This document shows, piece after piece, positions 54,004 to 64,000 of a stretch of DNA of 64,000 bases (the stretch's first letter is position 1; every line of letters begins with the position of its first letter). The position numbers were made by a program, and so were the translations under genes. The DNA comes from Takakia lepidozioides (taxonomy: Eukaryota; Streptophyta; Takakiopsida; Takakiales; Takakiaceae), in contig CM060734.1 of the NCBI GenBank assembly GCA_030704615.1, positions 26,102,001 through 26,166,000 of the forward strand, given 5' to 3'. The notes beneath the pieces were generated by a model, which saw only the letters and a list, made by a program, of their open reading frames with translations, was not told where the DNA came from and ran no database searches.

Positions 54004-54917
54004 TGTTAGAGGGCTACTTGGGACTTAGACGCTTTTACGGGTTCTGTGGGGTACCCTTAATTTTTGTGCAGACTGAGACCAACAGGAGCCTTAGGGGTGG
54101 CGGGAGCAGGCTTTAGGGGGGTTAGACAGCTCGTCACAGTCTATCACAGCCAGACACAGCTTTACACAGCCCGACACAGCTTTGCACAGCCAGTCACAGA
54201 CACAGCTTCGCACAGCCAGTCACAGCCCGACACAGCTTTATACAGCCTGACACAGCTTCACATAGCCTGACACAGCTTCGCACAACCAGTCACAGCCCAA
54301 CACAGCTTTACACAGCCAGTCACAGCTCGGCACAGCTTGACACAGCTTGACACAGTACATGGGGAACAGTTATCATTGACAGGGAACGACTGTGTGGGAA
54401 CGACATCTGCAGAGGGAACTTGTTTACTTCAGGGGTGACGGTTAGTTAGTTAGGTGGTTAGAACAGTTTGCGGGTAGATTAGGCAGAGCGGCAACAGGAA
54501 GGGGATCACTTCTTGACAATGGCGACTTGTTTAGGAGAGGAGGAGACGTAACGGAGAGCGGAAATAGTGAAGAGGAGATGATGACTTGATTGAGGCTTAA
54601 TTCATGCAAGCTGTAAAATTATACAGTAGGGTAGATTATGGACACCATGGCATAGGCATGATACATGATTAATCTTAATCCGATACTGAATCGATACAAA
54701 CATATTGTGTAGAGAGACATGAGAGAAGCTGTGGAATGAATGCATGATTAATTGGAACTTAGTAGATACTGAAACAATCTAATGCTTCAGTATACACGGT
54801 AAAGTAAATTGATAACATGGAGGCAAGAAGGAATACAAATAGGAAGCACAACCATGATTCATTAGCTGCAGCTCATGACTGATTGTTTTGAGCGGGTTGA
54901 GTGCTTAGAGATATCCA
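54004..54917 (+). repeat. 3' LTR of the old G1 copy (3' truncated)
   Basis: TGTTAGAGGGCTACTTGGGA onward aligns with the G1 LTRs, including its own CACAGC-rich block (54,135-54,360), down to GAGTGCTTAGAGATATCCA. There it breaks off, about 60 bp short of the LTR end, into the palindrome array. It is clearly more diverged than the younger pair, supporting an older insertion. Confidence 0.9.
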
Positions 54918-54918
54918 A

Positions 54919-55640
54919 AAAACGGCGCCGAATTTCCATCCGAGGCCCGTTGGATGAAGTCGTCTCGGGGGGAGAGGCCGACACGTGGCCGACAGAGAAC
55001 ATCCCCCGAATGGAAAAATGGCGCCGAATTTCCATCCGAGGCCCGTTGGATGAAGTCGTCTCGGGGGAAGAGGCCGACACGTGGCCGACAGAAGAACATC
55101 CCCCGGATGGAAATTCGGCGCCGAATTTCCATCTGAGGCGCGTTGAATGAAGCCCGTATCGGCACTTCTTCAACAATTTTTAGTCGTTGCATCAAGTTTT
55201 TCGTGTTTTTTTGTCTGGTTACACACTAAACTTGGCGTTTTTTGCCTACAGGCCACATTTGGCACGTGATTCCCACCATTCTGGTCCGCTAAAGACAAAT
55301 TCGTTGCCGGTTTTCCATCGATGAGGTGGACCGAATTACCTGCAGGATGGAAATTCGGCGCCGAATTTCCATCCGGCCGCGCTTCGAATTACCTCCAGGA
55401 CGGAAATTCGGTGCTGTTTTTCCATCCAGCCGCGCTCCGAATTACCTGGCGGATGGAAATTCGGCGCCGGATTTTCATCCGGCCGCGCTCCAAATTACCT
55501 CTGGGATGGAAATTCGGCGCCGGATTTCCATCCGGCGTCTCCTAGATGAGAACGGCTCGGGCGGAGGGATGGCCTCGTTGCGTCATACTTCATCCGCTGG
55601 ATGGAAATTCGGCGCCGATTTTTTCCATCCAGCGGGCGAT
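54919..55640 (+). repeat. Palindrome array, core AAATTCGGCGCCGAATTT
   Basis: Eight elements at about 54919, 55020, 55107, 55350, 55400, 55455, 55507 and 55605. The first three are in ~100-bp direct repeats sharing CCGAGGCCCGTTGGATGAAG and GAGGCCGACACGTGGCCGAC. The later ones are 50-55 bp apart with GCCGCGCTYCRAATTACCT spacers. The best copy (about 55346-55375) is a perfect 30-bp palindrome, GGATGGAAATTCGGC followed by its complement. Some copies have lost one arm (CGCCGATTTTTTCC). Open frames across the array are artefacts. Confidence 0.88.
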
Positions 55641-55718
55641 TGACGAAGTCTCGGGGGGGGTGGGCGCATGTGACCGACCTCCATACCTACGACATTTAAT
55701 GGCGCAGTTGCGCATTAA

Positions 55719-56600
55719 ATGTCCTCCGCTGTCGGTTTTGAACCGGGCTGGCGACACAGGGATTCCGCGCTTGCTTCCCGGATACGCCTTGGAAACCTGA
55801 TGCTAAACTTGGATGAACTTCTATTCGAGGCATGTACGCACACATACTGCGAGATCTTTTTTCTTTTGCTAGGACTTATGCCGCGTGGAGAAGGGCGTGG
55901 CTCTCCTGAGAGAAACCCCACATCTAGACCGCGGATGCTCCAGCAGGAAATTCCATTGTCTTGCTCACAGCCCACGCCAACTGAAGCCGAGCACTCTCAG
56001 GTTCCGCCCCTTCCTCTTTCGGTTTTCTTCTTTTTTTTAGTTTGTTTTCGCATCTTCCGCCTGGCAGCCCTGGAAGCGCATGGTTGCATCGCAAAAGCAC
56101 GAGTTGTTGAGAAGAATGATCAAGGTCAGAGTGGTTAGAAAGGAGCCAGGTCGTTGCTGCATTCAGATTTGCAACAGGGTGCACACCTCGCTGTAGATAA
56201 CAGGTTGCATCTCGGAATTAAGGAAATCCATGCTGAGCTGAGAAGATTGTCTGAGCAGATGAAGTGCCTTCAAAACATTTCACCTTGTTTTCCCGTCTTA
56301 TGGAATTCGTGTTCATTTGTTCATCGTGTTTCATGTTGATTTCTGCAAGTTACTGGTTTAGTGAACCTTAGATAGTTTGCAATGCGTGTGCAAAGCCGAC
56401 AGCTCTGGAGAAGGCTGCTTGTGCATGTCATTCTTAGGCATTGGTTGGATTTGTTTTTCATTGTTGTTCCATGCCACTCCATACTTGGTTTTGTTTTGTT
56501 TTCATTGTTGTTCCACAATTGTTGCAATGGTGGTTGCGCTGCTCGTTGCGATGGTGGTTTTCATTCCGATGTTGGTTCTCACGATTTTTGGGGATGACAG
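55719..56600 (+). other. Possible 5' region of methyltransferase-like copy C
   Basis: A 139-codon frame (55719-56138) with no recognised domain is followed by a helix-like fragment (IKEIHAELRRLSEQMKCLQN, near 56215) and a T/G-rich stretch that looks like an intron ending in TTTTTGGGGATGACAG (56585-56600). These might be upstream exons and leader of copy C. No TATA box could be chosen with confidence. Confidence 0.35.
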
Positions 56601-59600
56601 AGTGACGACGAGCCCGACACGCTGGTGGTATCATCGACAGCTCCAACTGCTCGAGCAGTGACTCCAAAAGCCGCTACTCATCGCATGTTTGGATCGCCCA
56701 ACTTGGGGCGGGAGGGCAAACTAAAACCTTTCGTTGGTGGACGGGAGGACTTACAGCGAGAGTACGACAGAATAAGCATTGGGGAGGTTGGTGCAGGCGG
56801 CATGGCAGGTGAAGGCGGCATGGCAGGTGAAGGGCGTCGGATGAGGACAACAGATCCGGCAATGGAGGATGTTGATGCACATGCAGTAGGGCCCGCCCAC
56901 GCAAAGAAGAAGAAGAAGAAAGCCAAGCACATGCAATCCCCGGCGAGAGAGCCGTCACGGGCTGCGGAGGGGGGAGTGAGCAGGGCGCGCGAGGGTGTCA
57001 GTTCGCCTCAATCAGAGGTGGTCGTCCTGGAGGCCTCCCCTGCTGCTACCCCTAGTAAGAAACAAAAGGCCCGTGAGAGGGCAAAAGAGAGGGCAAAAGA
57101 ACAGGCGAGACAGAAGGCTAGCCAGGAGGCAAGAGAAAATGCCACTGAAGAGGCCAGGGGTATCGAAATGACAGATGCCCATGTAAGCGAGGGACGCACA
57201 GAGACGGTGGATCCCTCCAAGATACCACAAAGAGGCAATAACACACCAGTTACACCATCGCGGGCAGGAGCAGACCCCGCAATTACCCATACGGTGGAGA
57301 CTGGAGGAGGTGAAAGAACACCACAAAGAGCACGGATTGTGCAAGTTCGAGGTGAAGCCGGGGTGAGGGCAGTAGAGACGGAGAGAGTGCTCCAGGTGCT
57401 TCCGCCGGAGGATGACCATGTTGAGGACGACGAGAGGGAGCTTTCTGACCAGGATGACATCCTCCCGGACATCCCCAGGCCCCAAACCCGCAGCATACAA
57501 GCTGAATTTGGCGGTCCGGGTGGGCTGTCGGAGAACCCCCCTGCAACAGACGTCATGTCGGAGGCGGATATGAAGTTGGCCGCTGCCAAGATGTTGGAGG
57601 CAACCCACAACAACATTGGCAGGATCATGGGGGGCATGGTGTACCCGACCAAGCTTCGGATTCCCCTTTGCACTTGGTTTCATTGCAGGTGGTGAGACCT
57701 GCCCGATATCGACAAGCTGAAATTCTCTTTCCGGGAGGGTATCGAATGGGGTCTGCAGCGTTTTACGTTTCCATGGAGAACGACCACGGAGCTTCTCGTG
57801 CCTACACTTCCGATGAGGTGGACAAATGAGGTCCCCATTGGCAAAGGCAAAATGAGGAGTTCGAGAGATTGATTGCTACTGATCCTCTTTTCCAGCACTT
57901 GTCCGGAAAGATGTTTTACGTGTGAAACAGCAATCATCGCCTCCTGTCATGGATAGAGTACATAGCCCAAGCCCACCCCAACGACCTGGATTGACATTTC
58001 GCCATGGAGTGTGTTGTGCTTAAGGTTGCAGGGCCCAAAGATCGTAGTCTTCTCAAAGCGGCAATGGCAGACATCAACTCGTAAGTTACAATGCTTCTTG
58101 CTTTGGAACTTTGAATTTGAAACAGTCATTTCATTGCCAATCGTCATATTTGTTGCAAATTAACATTTCTGTATTGTTTAATGGAAATGTGGCATTGCAG
58201 GGTGACTGAGAATGCCTTCATTGCCACCAACTTGTCCCATATGCTCTTCCGAGTGAAGGATGTTGGGAAGCAGGGGGTGCAAGAGTTTGCCAATTCGCTC
58301 AGTGCTGACCTCCTGCACAAGTCGGAGGCAAAGGCAGACAGAACCTGGTATAGGCTGAGCATGGACGCCATGGTGGACTACATATTTCGGGTAAAGCTCC
58401 TCACTGTTTTGTTGAGCTAATCTGTCTCTCCTCCCCCAATAGAAGAAAAAATGTTGAGCAGGATCTCTAACCTTATGTGCGCATTCTTGACAGACGAAAA
58501 TTCAGCAGGATTTGGCACATGCGCGGAGGTTCTACATGAAGTCAGAGGAGAAAAAACTAACCCTCCCGGCACTGGAATCGTATCTCAAAGCTGCGGAGGC
58601 GAAGGCCCGCATCAAGTACAAGTCGCGGATGATAAAGTACGTGGCCATAGCTGATCCCGCCCTTGGTGCCGATTTTCTGGTGGAGGTGGGGAAGCACTAC
58701 TCCCGCGCTCTGAAGCCCACGATGACATTGGAGAAGCTGCATCATCTAGCCACATCCTGTGTGGATGCAACAGAAAATGTTATATATTCTTAACCAAATT
58801 GTAGTGGCAGCAATTCGTTTTTGTGGTGTTTGGCGCTTACTAATATGCTGGGTGGTTGGACAGACCCGGTGGCTCCAAATCTGGAATGGTTCCCAAATTA
58901 CAAGGGACATGTGGAGCTTCCCCAAACCCGACAAACTGTCCGACCCACATTCGACATGTGGATGAACCGCATGACATGGTGGTTTCAGGTACTTTCCCAC
59001 GCTTCATTTGGGGCGTCTACTCTTGTATCGGATGGATTTATTGTATTTTTTGAGGAAAGCGGTCTGATGGAGAATCTCCATGGGTAACGACGAATGCGCA
59101 AGAGCAGCTTGACACACAAGCACATCAGTTCAAGCTGGAGATTTCTGGTGAAGCAGAGAGCCTACGCGACTACGTGACGAGGTACTTTCTGCTTTACAAA
59201 ACCGACCTATTCTTTCGAGAGATACCCCATGCCCGCCGGAGCCACGAGTTCACCGACCAGTCGAACGCAGACAAAGCGACAATGCGCCTTCTGTATAGGT
59301 ACATACGTTGTGCCTTTCTTTTTAGTCCCAACATTTCAAGGATGTAAGAGGCCTTATGTGGCGCATGAAAATTAGTTTTGGTCCTTGGAAAAATGGCGTC
59401 GAATTGGGCCCTGGGTGATGGCTGTCCAGGGGATGGCTGGCTTGTGAGTCTGGAAATTCGGCGCCATTTTTCCAGTTGCAGGCCCAGTCAGATCTGGGAC
59501 TTAGCCATTCTCGGCCCAAACCTGGGAAAATGACGCCGAATTTCCAGTTCAGGGCCCCGAAAATGGCTAAGTCCTTGGGGTGGCTGGCACCGAAACTGGA

Positions 59601-62320
59601 AATTCGGCGCCATTTTTCCAGTTCCGAGCCCAGTCAGTTCTGGGACTTAGCCATTTTCAGGCCCAACCAGGGAAAATGGCGCCGAATTTCCAGTGCACGG
59701 CCCCGAAAATAGCTAAGTCCCTTTAGAGGCAGGCATCTCAACTGGAAATTCGGCGCCATTTTTCCAGTTCCGGGCCTAGTGAGTTATGGGACTTAGGCAT
59801 TTTCGGCCCCAACCTGGGAAAATGACGCCGGTTTTCCAGTGCAGGGCCTCGAAAATGGCTAAGTCCTTAGTGTGGCTGGCACCGAAACTGGAAATTCGGC
59901 GCCATTTTTCCAGTTCCGGGCCTAGTCATTTTCATTCCCTAAAATTTACCTCGTTCCCAGGACCTCATTCTGTGTGTTTCTTGAATGCAGGTACTGCAAG
60001 TTCTCCCTTTTGGAGAAATGGCATCTGTCCTTCGAGCCGCCATTCTTCCTCGCATGGAGGAACCCTGGGGCTGACTCCATGTACACTGACGTTATCGTGA
60101 AGGAGTGGCATTTGGAACATTTGCGCGACTGCCCTTAGTATGTGGACCTTTAGCCCGGCTCGCTCGACCCATCCGAGTTTCAATTGAAGCTGGATGCTGA
60201 GGCTCGACGAAACCGGGCTCCGCTGCCTCCGCTGGGTCCAAAGGAGGCGAGAGCGCTTGCCCAGTCCAGGAAAGTGGCAGAGCTTGCTCAGGCAGGTATT
60301 CAAGAGAAATTGAATGAGAAGAATAAAGGACACGGAAACAGGGGAGTACAGTAACCCCCAAAAAACAAAAAACCACCGGGGCACCAGAGGAGGCGCAGGA
60401 GGGGCCCCAAGGGAGTGACTCCGATGACGACTTTGTGCAAGGTCTTGCGACTGCTGCTGCTGGTACCAAGTCACCGGTCGTCCGGGTTCCCAAGTCAGTT
60501 CGGACTGGGACTGGCTCTACCAAGAAGTTGGCATTTGAGGGCGAGCCTACACGGCGGTATTCGGCGGTGACGTTTCCGAAGAGGCCAAAGCTAGAACCCC
60601 CAACCATCATCCAATGTGTCAATGAGAGCTTCCTTGACGTTCTAGCTGCCAGGGCGAAGAAAGTGGCACACAACAAGTCTGTGGAGAAGCAGAAGGGGAA
60701 AGCCAAGAAGAGGGCTCCCAGTACAGAGCCTAAAGACATCCCTGGTTTCGAATCCATGATGGAATTCTTCACGACTGTGAGCACGGATTGCAAGAGCACT
60801 TGGGGGGGGGGGGGTTTTGAGGTGGAGAGAGCCTGCAATATGATTTTCCTCGATATTCCAGATGGGGAACTGCTGGAGGGCCTAGATGGTGTGCCCACCT
60901 GGAACAAGTTTACTGAGGACTACTGGAGAGCCAGGTTTGGGTTGGCGGGGATGCTCCTGGATGACGGTGGATGTATGGTGGTCATTGCCACAAGAGGGAA
61001 GACCACAGACAATGCTGTGGCAAGGTGGACACCGAAAAGTGTCACCCCGGTCCCCTTAAAAAATGGTTCTGCATCAATACGCAGGGGTTGCGAACAGAGG
61101 GTAGAGTGTAAGTTATCAATCTATTCATATTGTGGTGTATCTGAATTAGACCCTGGAGTTGAAACCTCTTTTGTTGGATATGCAGACATTGGTGTTTGAG
61201 GCATATTGTTTTGTGAAGAGAGGGTCTACGTTTAAATTCTGCAACGACGGTCGTCTTGTTGATGCCGCTGTGGACCCTATTACCTACGATGTCATCTACA
61301 ACTATGTGCCCCACTCCAGTATGCCGAAGGACACAAAGACAGGCAAACCGTGGCGGTACAGCCAGACCCGGAGCCCTGCTTTCATCCAAACCCTCATGGA
61401 GACGTGCTCAGATGTCCAAGGGCGGATTCTTGACCTCACATGCGGCACGGGTAAGCCTTCACGTGCACATTTTGTCCCCTGGCCCGATTGCAATTGCATG
61501 CCGCATGCTACTAACCGCCCGCTTTGTCCCTCAGGTGCTTCAATGTGGGCAAGGATGTTGTCCGACAGACATGTCTTCGCCTTCGAGCCAGATACTGCCC
61601 TCCACAACTCCGAACTTGCAGCGGCTGAACGTCTGCCGAAAGATGAAGAGACATCCTCGGAGGATGAGGAAGAATCCGACAAGGAGCAGGGGGAGGAACC
61701 CCCGGTTTACGAGTGAGTGGTCGCATTGTAAGATGCCTCCTGATTTCGTGAGGCACCTCTCTTCGCTCTCTTATTTCATTGAAAGACCCTTTTTTGCTTC
61801 TACTGGTATTGACATTCTTAAAGTGGATTTGTTCTTACTGCAGGATGCTAAGTACTGCAGGATGGACATCTACACCGCAGTTCATGGGCAGGAGGAACGT
61901 GTTTTTTTTGTCAGGGGGGATTTCATGCCTAGTCCAGAAAGGGACTACATCCTTCCTACTTATGCTACCCGGCTTGCTTTGGTGTCCATTAGGAGGTCTT
62001 CCGAACCTAGTCGTGTACAGCAGATTTTAGACGAGGCAAACCTCAAGAAAATGAAGATGAGGGAGGAGGCAGCAGCTATTAGAGCCCGTCAGACTCGTAG
62101 ATTTGTCTTGGATTCTGCTGAGGAAAGTGGGGGAGAAGAGGCAGAAGATTCCCAGGAGGTGAGGTGGACAGTTCCCCAAGGAGATCACGGAATTTTTTAG
62201 AGACATAGTGGAACTGATGCATCACAGAACTCGGAGGATGGAGAGGATGAGGGGGAAGGCGGGACAAGTTCCTCGGAGGGTGTAGGAGAGTAGTGCCCAT
62301 TCCGGCTATGACAGTTACGA
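56601..62320 (+). pseudogene. Methyltransferase-like multi-exon gene, copy C (most complete)
   Basis: Exon blocks: 56601-57690 (disordered, with KERAKEQARQKASQEA coils and acidic patches), 57691-58080, 58201-58390, 58494-58779, 58864-58988, 59060-59298, 59991-61107, 61186-61450, 61535-61712, 61844-62293. Introns carry GT-AG; the one before 58864 has branch-like TACTAAT. Conserved helical part: KHYSRALKPTM, EKLHHLATSCVD, WHLSFEPPFLAW. Motif IV-like: NMIFLDIPDGELLEGL, then GLAGMLLDDGGCMVVIATRG. SAM motif: FIQTLMETCSDVQGRILDLT then CGTGASMWARM across an intron, and RHVFAFEPD. The order IV then I is that of beta-class N4-cytosine/N6-adenine methyltransferases, but DPPY is DIPDG. Stops: TGA 57827, 57923, 57992; TAG 60136, 60151, 62198; frames break near 57760, 60350 and 61030, and two intron phases do not match. 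Decayed; function unproven. Confidence 0.75.
59380..59935 (+). repeat. Intronic palindrome array, alternating orientation
   Basis: Entirely inside the 59299-59990 intron of copy C. Eight elements at about 59386, 59450, 59525, 59597, 59671, 59742, 59816 and 59888 alternate between GGAAATTCGGCGCCATTTTT and its reverse complement, spaced about 73 bp, so the repeating unit is a ~146-bp inverted dimer. Spacers repeat GGGACTTAGCCATTTTCGG and AAAATGGCTAAGTCC, which pair with each other, so most of the intron can fold into long hairpins. Confidence 0.88.
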
Positions 62321-62355
62321 CACACTTGTATAGATGTGGCTTGCCACAAAATTTG

Positions 62356-62362
62356 CAATAAA
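62356..62362 (+). other. Candidate polyadenylation signal
   Basis: AATAAA in TTGCAATAAAATG, about 65 bp after the last stop (62291-62293) of copy C and upstream of the element terminus. Confidence 0.45.
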
Positions 62363-62440
62363 ATGTTGCATTTTATTGCTATGACGAGTCCACGGGTGCC
62401 AAATTCCAACTTGATATGACCCTATTTCTGTGCCTCCTAA

Positions 62441-62528
62441 CCCTATTTCCGTGGACAAACAATGGTCTGCTCATGTTTTTTTTTTTTTTCCGCTCATGCT
62501 CATGCCGCTCATGAAATAACAACCCCCT
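62441..62528 (-). mobile_element. Right terminus of a GCTCATG-type TIR element
   Basis: CCTATTTCCGTGGACAAACA, CTGCTCATG, a T15 run, CCGCTCATGCTCATGCCGCTC, then ATGAAATAACAACCCCCT. It mirrors the end at 21121-21190 and lies 230 bp after the last stop of copy C. The flank CTCTCCACC (62529-62537) matches CTCTCCAAT at 21112-21120 in 7 of 9 positions. Confidence 0.65.
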
Positions 62529-62599
62529 CTCTCCACCCACAATCTTGCCTACACTCTCCTACTGCTGCGCACTATTTATCCTACGTCAAATGAAAATTA

Positions 62600-63843
62600 G
62601 TGTACAAATGGACCTCCCTGGATACCTTGACACTATATCACCGCTTGAACGTGCGGTACCTACAACACCTTCATACCTTATTCTGTCACCCGACAGCCTC
62701 TTGTACCATTGACTGCGACCTCCCATGCTCACTCTTCCCCCACAACAAACAAGATTTTCTTCCTGAATTTTGGATAGCCCAAGCTGCCTCTATAATCCAA
62801 ATGCTCAAGGCCTCCCAAACAACTAATGTGTGCACCCCACCAGGCACCTCCCCTCCCCCAACCTACCCCACCTCCCCCATCACCCGAGGCAGAACTAATA
62901 CAACTCCGACCCACCCCCCTTGACCCTACATACTCGGATCCACCCCCACTTAACCCCACCCCACCAATGCCAACCATCCTGAAGCCTTCATCATCGAAGC
63001 GATACTCGGCATAAAAACTCAAACCTCAATTGATTCCTTCGGAGCTACATGTGTTGATACCTATTACCTATGTAAATGGGCTGGCTTCCCCACAGAAGAC
63101 AATACCTGACAAATCGAAGATGACCCTCTTTGGGTCACATGAAGATTGTGACCCAGCCCACAACCTTGACCTTCTAACCAAATTCCACAAAACAACCAAC
63201 ACCAACTATATCGCACACACTCATCAACATCATGTATCCCAAACCCAGCTGATAGACGCCCGTCACATTCACAAACCCATCGCTGCTCCAAAAATTCACA
63301 TACATATCACAAAATGCAACCCAAACAAAGATATTAAACACGGCGCTCCCATTACATGCACTAGCCACTTAACGTCCTACCTCTACACCCTTAATGGTAG
63401 ATATGTTGGATTAATTTCTAATGACATGCTAGCTTGGCTCTAGAAAAAATATTTTGCCTCCATACCCCACACAAATCAGTTACAAACTCCAAGACAAGAT
63501 TTTGCCACAGAGGTCTGCTGGCTTGTTGAATGGTATCTACGCGAAACCCCCTCCAAAAAACCCCGTACCCTTGACAAACTAACACAAGCCTATGCCCATT
63601 ATACCATCCCCCTAGACATTCTTAAGCTCCTCATCACTACATTCCTGCTCACACACGCATACTACTCTAGTCCGCTTACATGTCCCCCAGAGCTTTCATC
63701 TTTTGACAGCCCGCATCCTCGAGACTGTGTATTCGGTGCTTCCAGGACCGCCACGCAACATACTTGGTCCGGAAGGGGTCTGGCCCACCCGCCTCCCGGA
63801 CCCCTCACACAAAAAGCACTCCAATGGCGGGCAGCTAGGTCAT
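62600..63843 (+). pseudogene. Retroelement ORF fragment with chromodomain-like segment
   Basis: First frame: DTLTLYHRLNVRYLQHLHTL, DFLPEFWIAQAASIIQML, then a Pro/Thr-rich linker. After a frame change: AFIIEAILGIKTQ, then YYLCKWAGFPTEDNT, TGA (63107-63109, Trp expected) and QIEDDPLW at about 62975-63135. The Y-L-x-K-W-x-G-(F/Y)-P-x-E-x-N-T-W pattern is the chromodomain core. Later frames give YLYTLNGRYVGLISNDMLAW and VCWLVEWYLRETPSKKPRTL, and end at TGA about 63843. No RT or integrase is visible. The Pro/Thr/His composition is like the LINE-type ORFs at 17-18 and 22-25 kb, so it may be the 3' part of such a LINE; that is inference. Confidence 0.5.
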
Positions 63844-63844
63844 G

Positions 63845-64000
63845 AGCCCAGCCCTATGAGCTTGGGAGCTGGGCTCACGCTTTATGCAATAAGCGTGAAC
63901 CCAGACTTCATTTGCATGACGTGGCATGAGCGTTCTTCACGCCACGTAAGCGTGAGTGTCTGCCATGTCAACAGATGTCAGAAGACATTTGGCGAAAGAA
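63845..64000. repeat. GCGTGAAC/ACGTGGCATGAGCG inverted repeats
   Basis: Starts GAGCCCAGCCCTATGAGCTT GGGAGCTGGGCTC (a hairpin), then CACGCTTTATGCAATAAGCG, ACGTGGCATGAGCG and CACGCCACGTAAGCGTGAG pairs, then GCCATGTCAACAGATGTCAG. Vocabulary and order match 25990-26150, suggesting a shared element end. It runs off the window. Confidence 0.6.

Larger units (their letters stand above)
35812..54917 (+). mobile_element. Old gypsy copy (family G1), interrupted by a nested copy of itself
   Basis: Remains of one older element: pol from 35812, integrase, ORF3 and ORF4 up to 40885, then resuming at 53936 with TCACAAAAGTTTGCTGATCC (end of ORF4), a polypurine tract and the 3' LTR from 54004. Everything between 40886 and 53935 is a younger insertion plus one copy of the target duplication. 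The 5' LTR, gag, protease and two internal blocks are missing. Confidence 0.9.

Noticed and set aside
54919-55640. Regular palindromic repeats resembling a CRISPR array
   Set aside because: Spacers are partly repeated and of unequal length, the setting is a eukaryotic repeat region, and no cas genes are present.
56678-57683. Several long minus-strand ORFs opposite copy C exon 1
   Set aside because: GC-rich antisense shadows; only the plus strand joins the conserved downstream exons.
57827-57994. TGA read as tryptophan (altered genetic code)
   Set aside because: TAG also replaces Trp and Gln at homologous sites, TGA ends other frames, and the copies carry frameshifts; mutation decay explains all of it.

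Overview
This window looks like repeat-dominated nuclear DNA from the green plant lineage (streptophyte). The evidence is GT-AG introns, a PLS-type pentatricopeptide array, a CACTA element with a plant-type terminus, MULE- and hAT-like transposases, a chromovirus, and several Ty3/gypsy elements with plant-style layouts. A charophyte alga is my guess; the sequence does not prove it. I see no intact host gene, and nearly every coding region is a mobile-element gene or a decayed copy.

Layout. 1-1.9 kb: 3' end of a chromovirus. 1.92-13.9 kb: sequence bounded by ends rich in GCTCATG, with tandem repeats, two broken copies (A, B) of a methyltransferase-like gene, a palindrome array and a divergent pair of unknown paralogous genes. 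13.9-17 kb: an antisense PPR pseudogene and an unrecognised ORF. 17.1-18.9 kb: a decayed LINE cut by a CACTA-like end. 19.5-22.4 kb: a GCTCATG-type end beside a MULE-like transposase. 22.4-25.1 kb: an antisense LINE-like ORF split by a 1,073-bp CACTA element with a clean 3-bp target duplication. 25.2-29.9 kb: small dispersed repeats. 29.95-30.8 kb: hAT transposase fragment. 31.4-35.8 kb: Ty3/gypsy pol whose integrase ends in a PHD finger, then stacked LTR copies. 35.8-54.9 kb: an old Ty3/gypsy copy into which a full-length copy of the same family (40,886-53,930, 5-bp target duplication CTCGC) has inserted. 54.9-62.5 kb: a palindrome array, then the most complete methyltransferase-like gene (copy C, about ten exons) with a second palindrome array inside one intron, ending at another GCTCATG terminus. 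62.6-64 kb: an ORF remnant with a chromodomain-like segment and short inverted repeats.

Most unusual signal. A multi-exon gene present three times has the order of a permuted (beta-class) amino-methyltransferase: a motif-IV-like segment first and a glycine-rich SAM motif later. The expected catalytic DPPY is LDIPDG in both copies where it survives. Each copy lies beside arrays of 18-30 bp palindromes with core CGGYGCCG, and the arrays differ in spelling from place to place. At least two copies sit next to GCTCATG-type termini. I read this as a large, decayed, possibly MULE-like transposon family carrying a methyltransferase-derived gene; that linkage is inference.

Decay. Most nonsense codons that can be compared with a homologous copy are C-to-T or G-to-A changes, as expected for methylated, silenced repeats.
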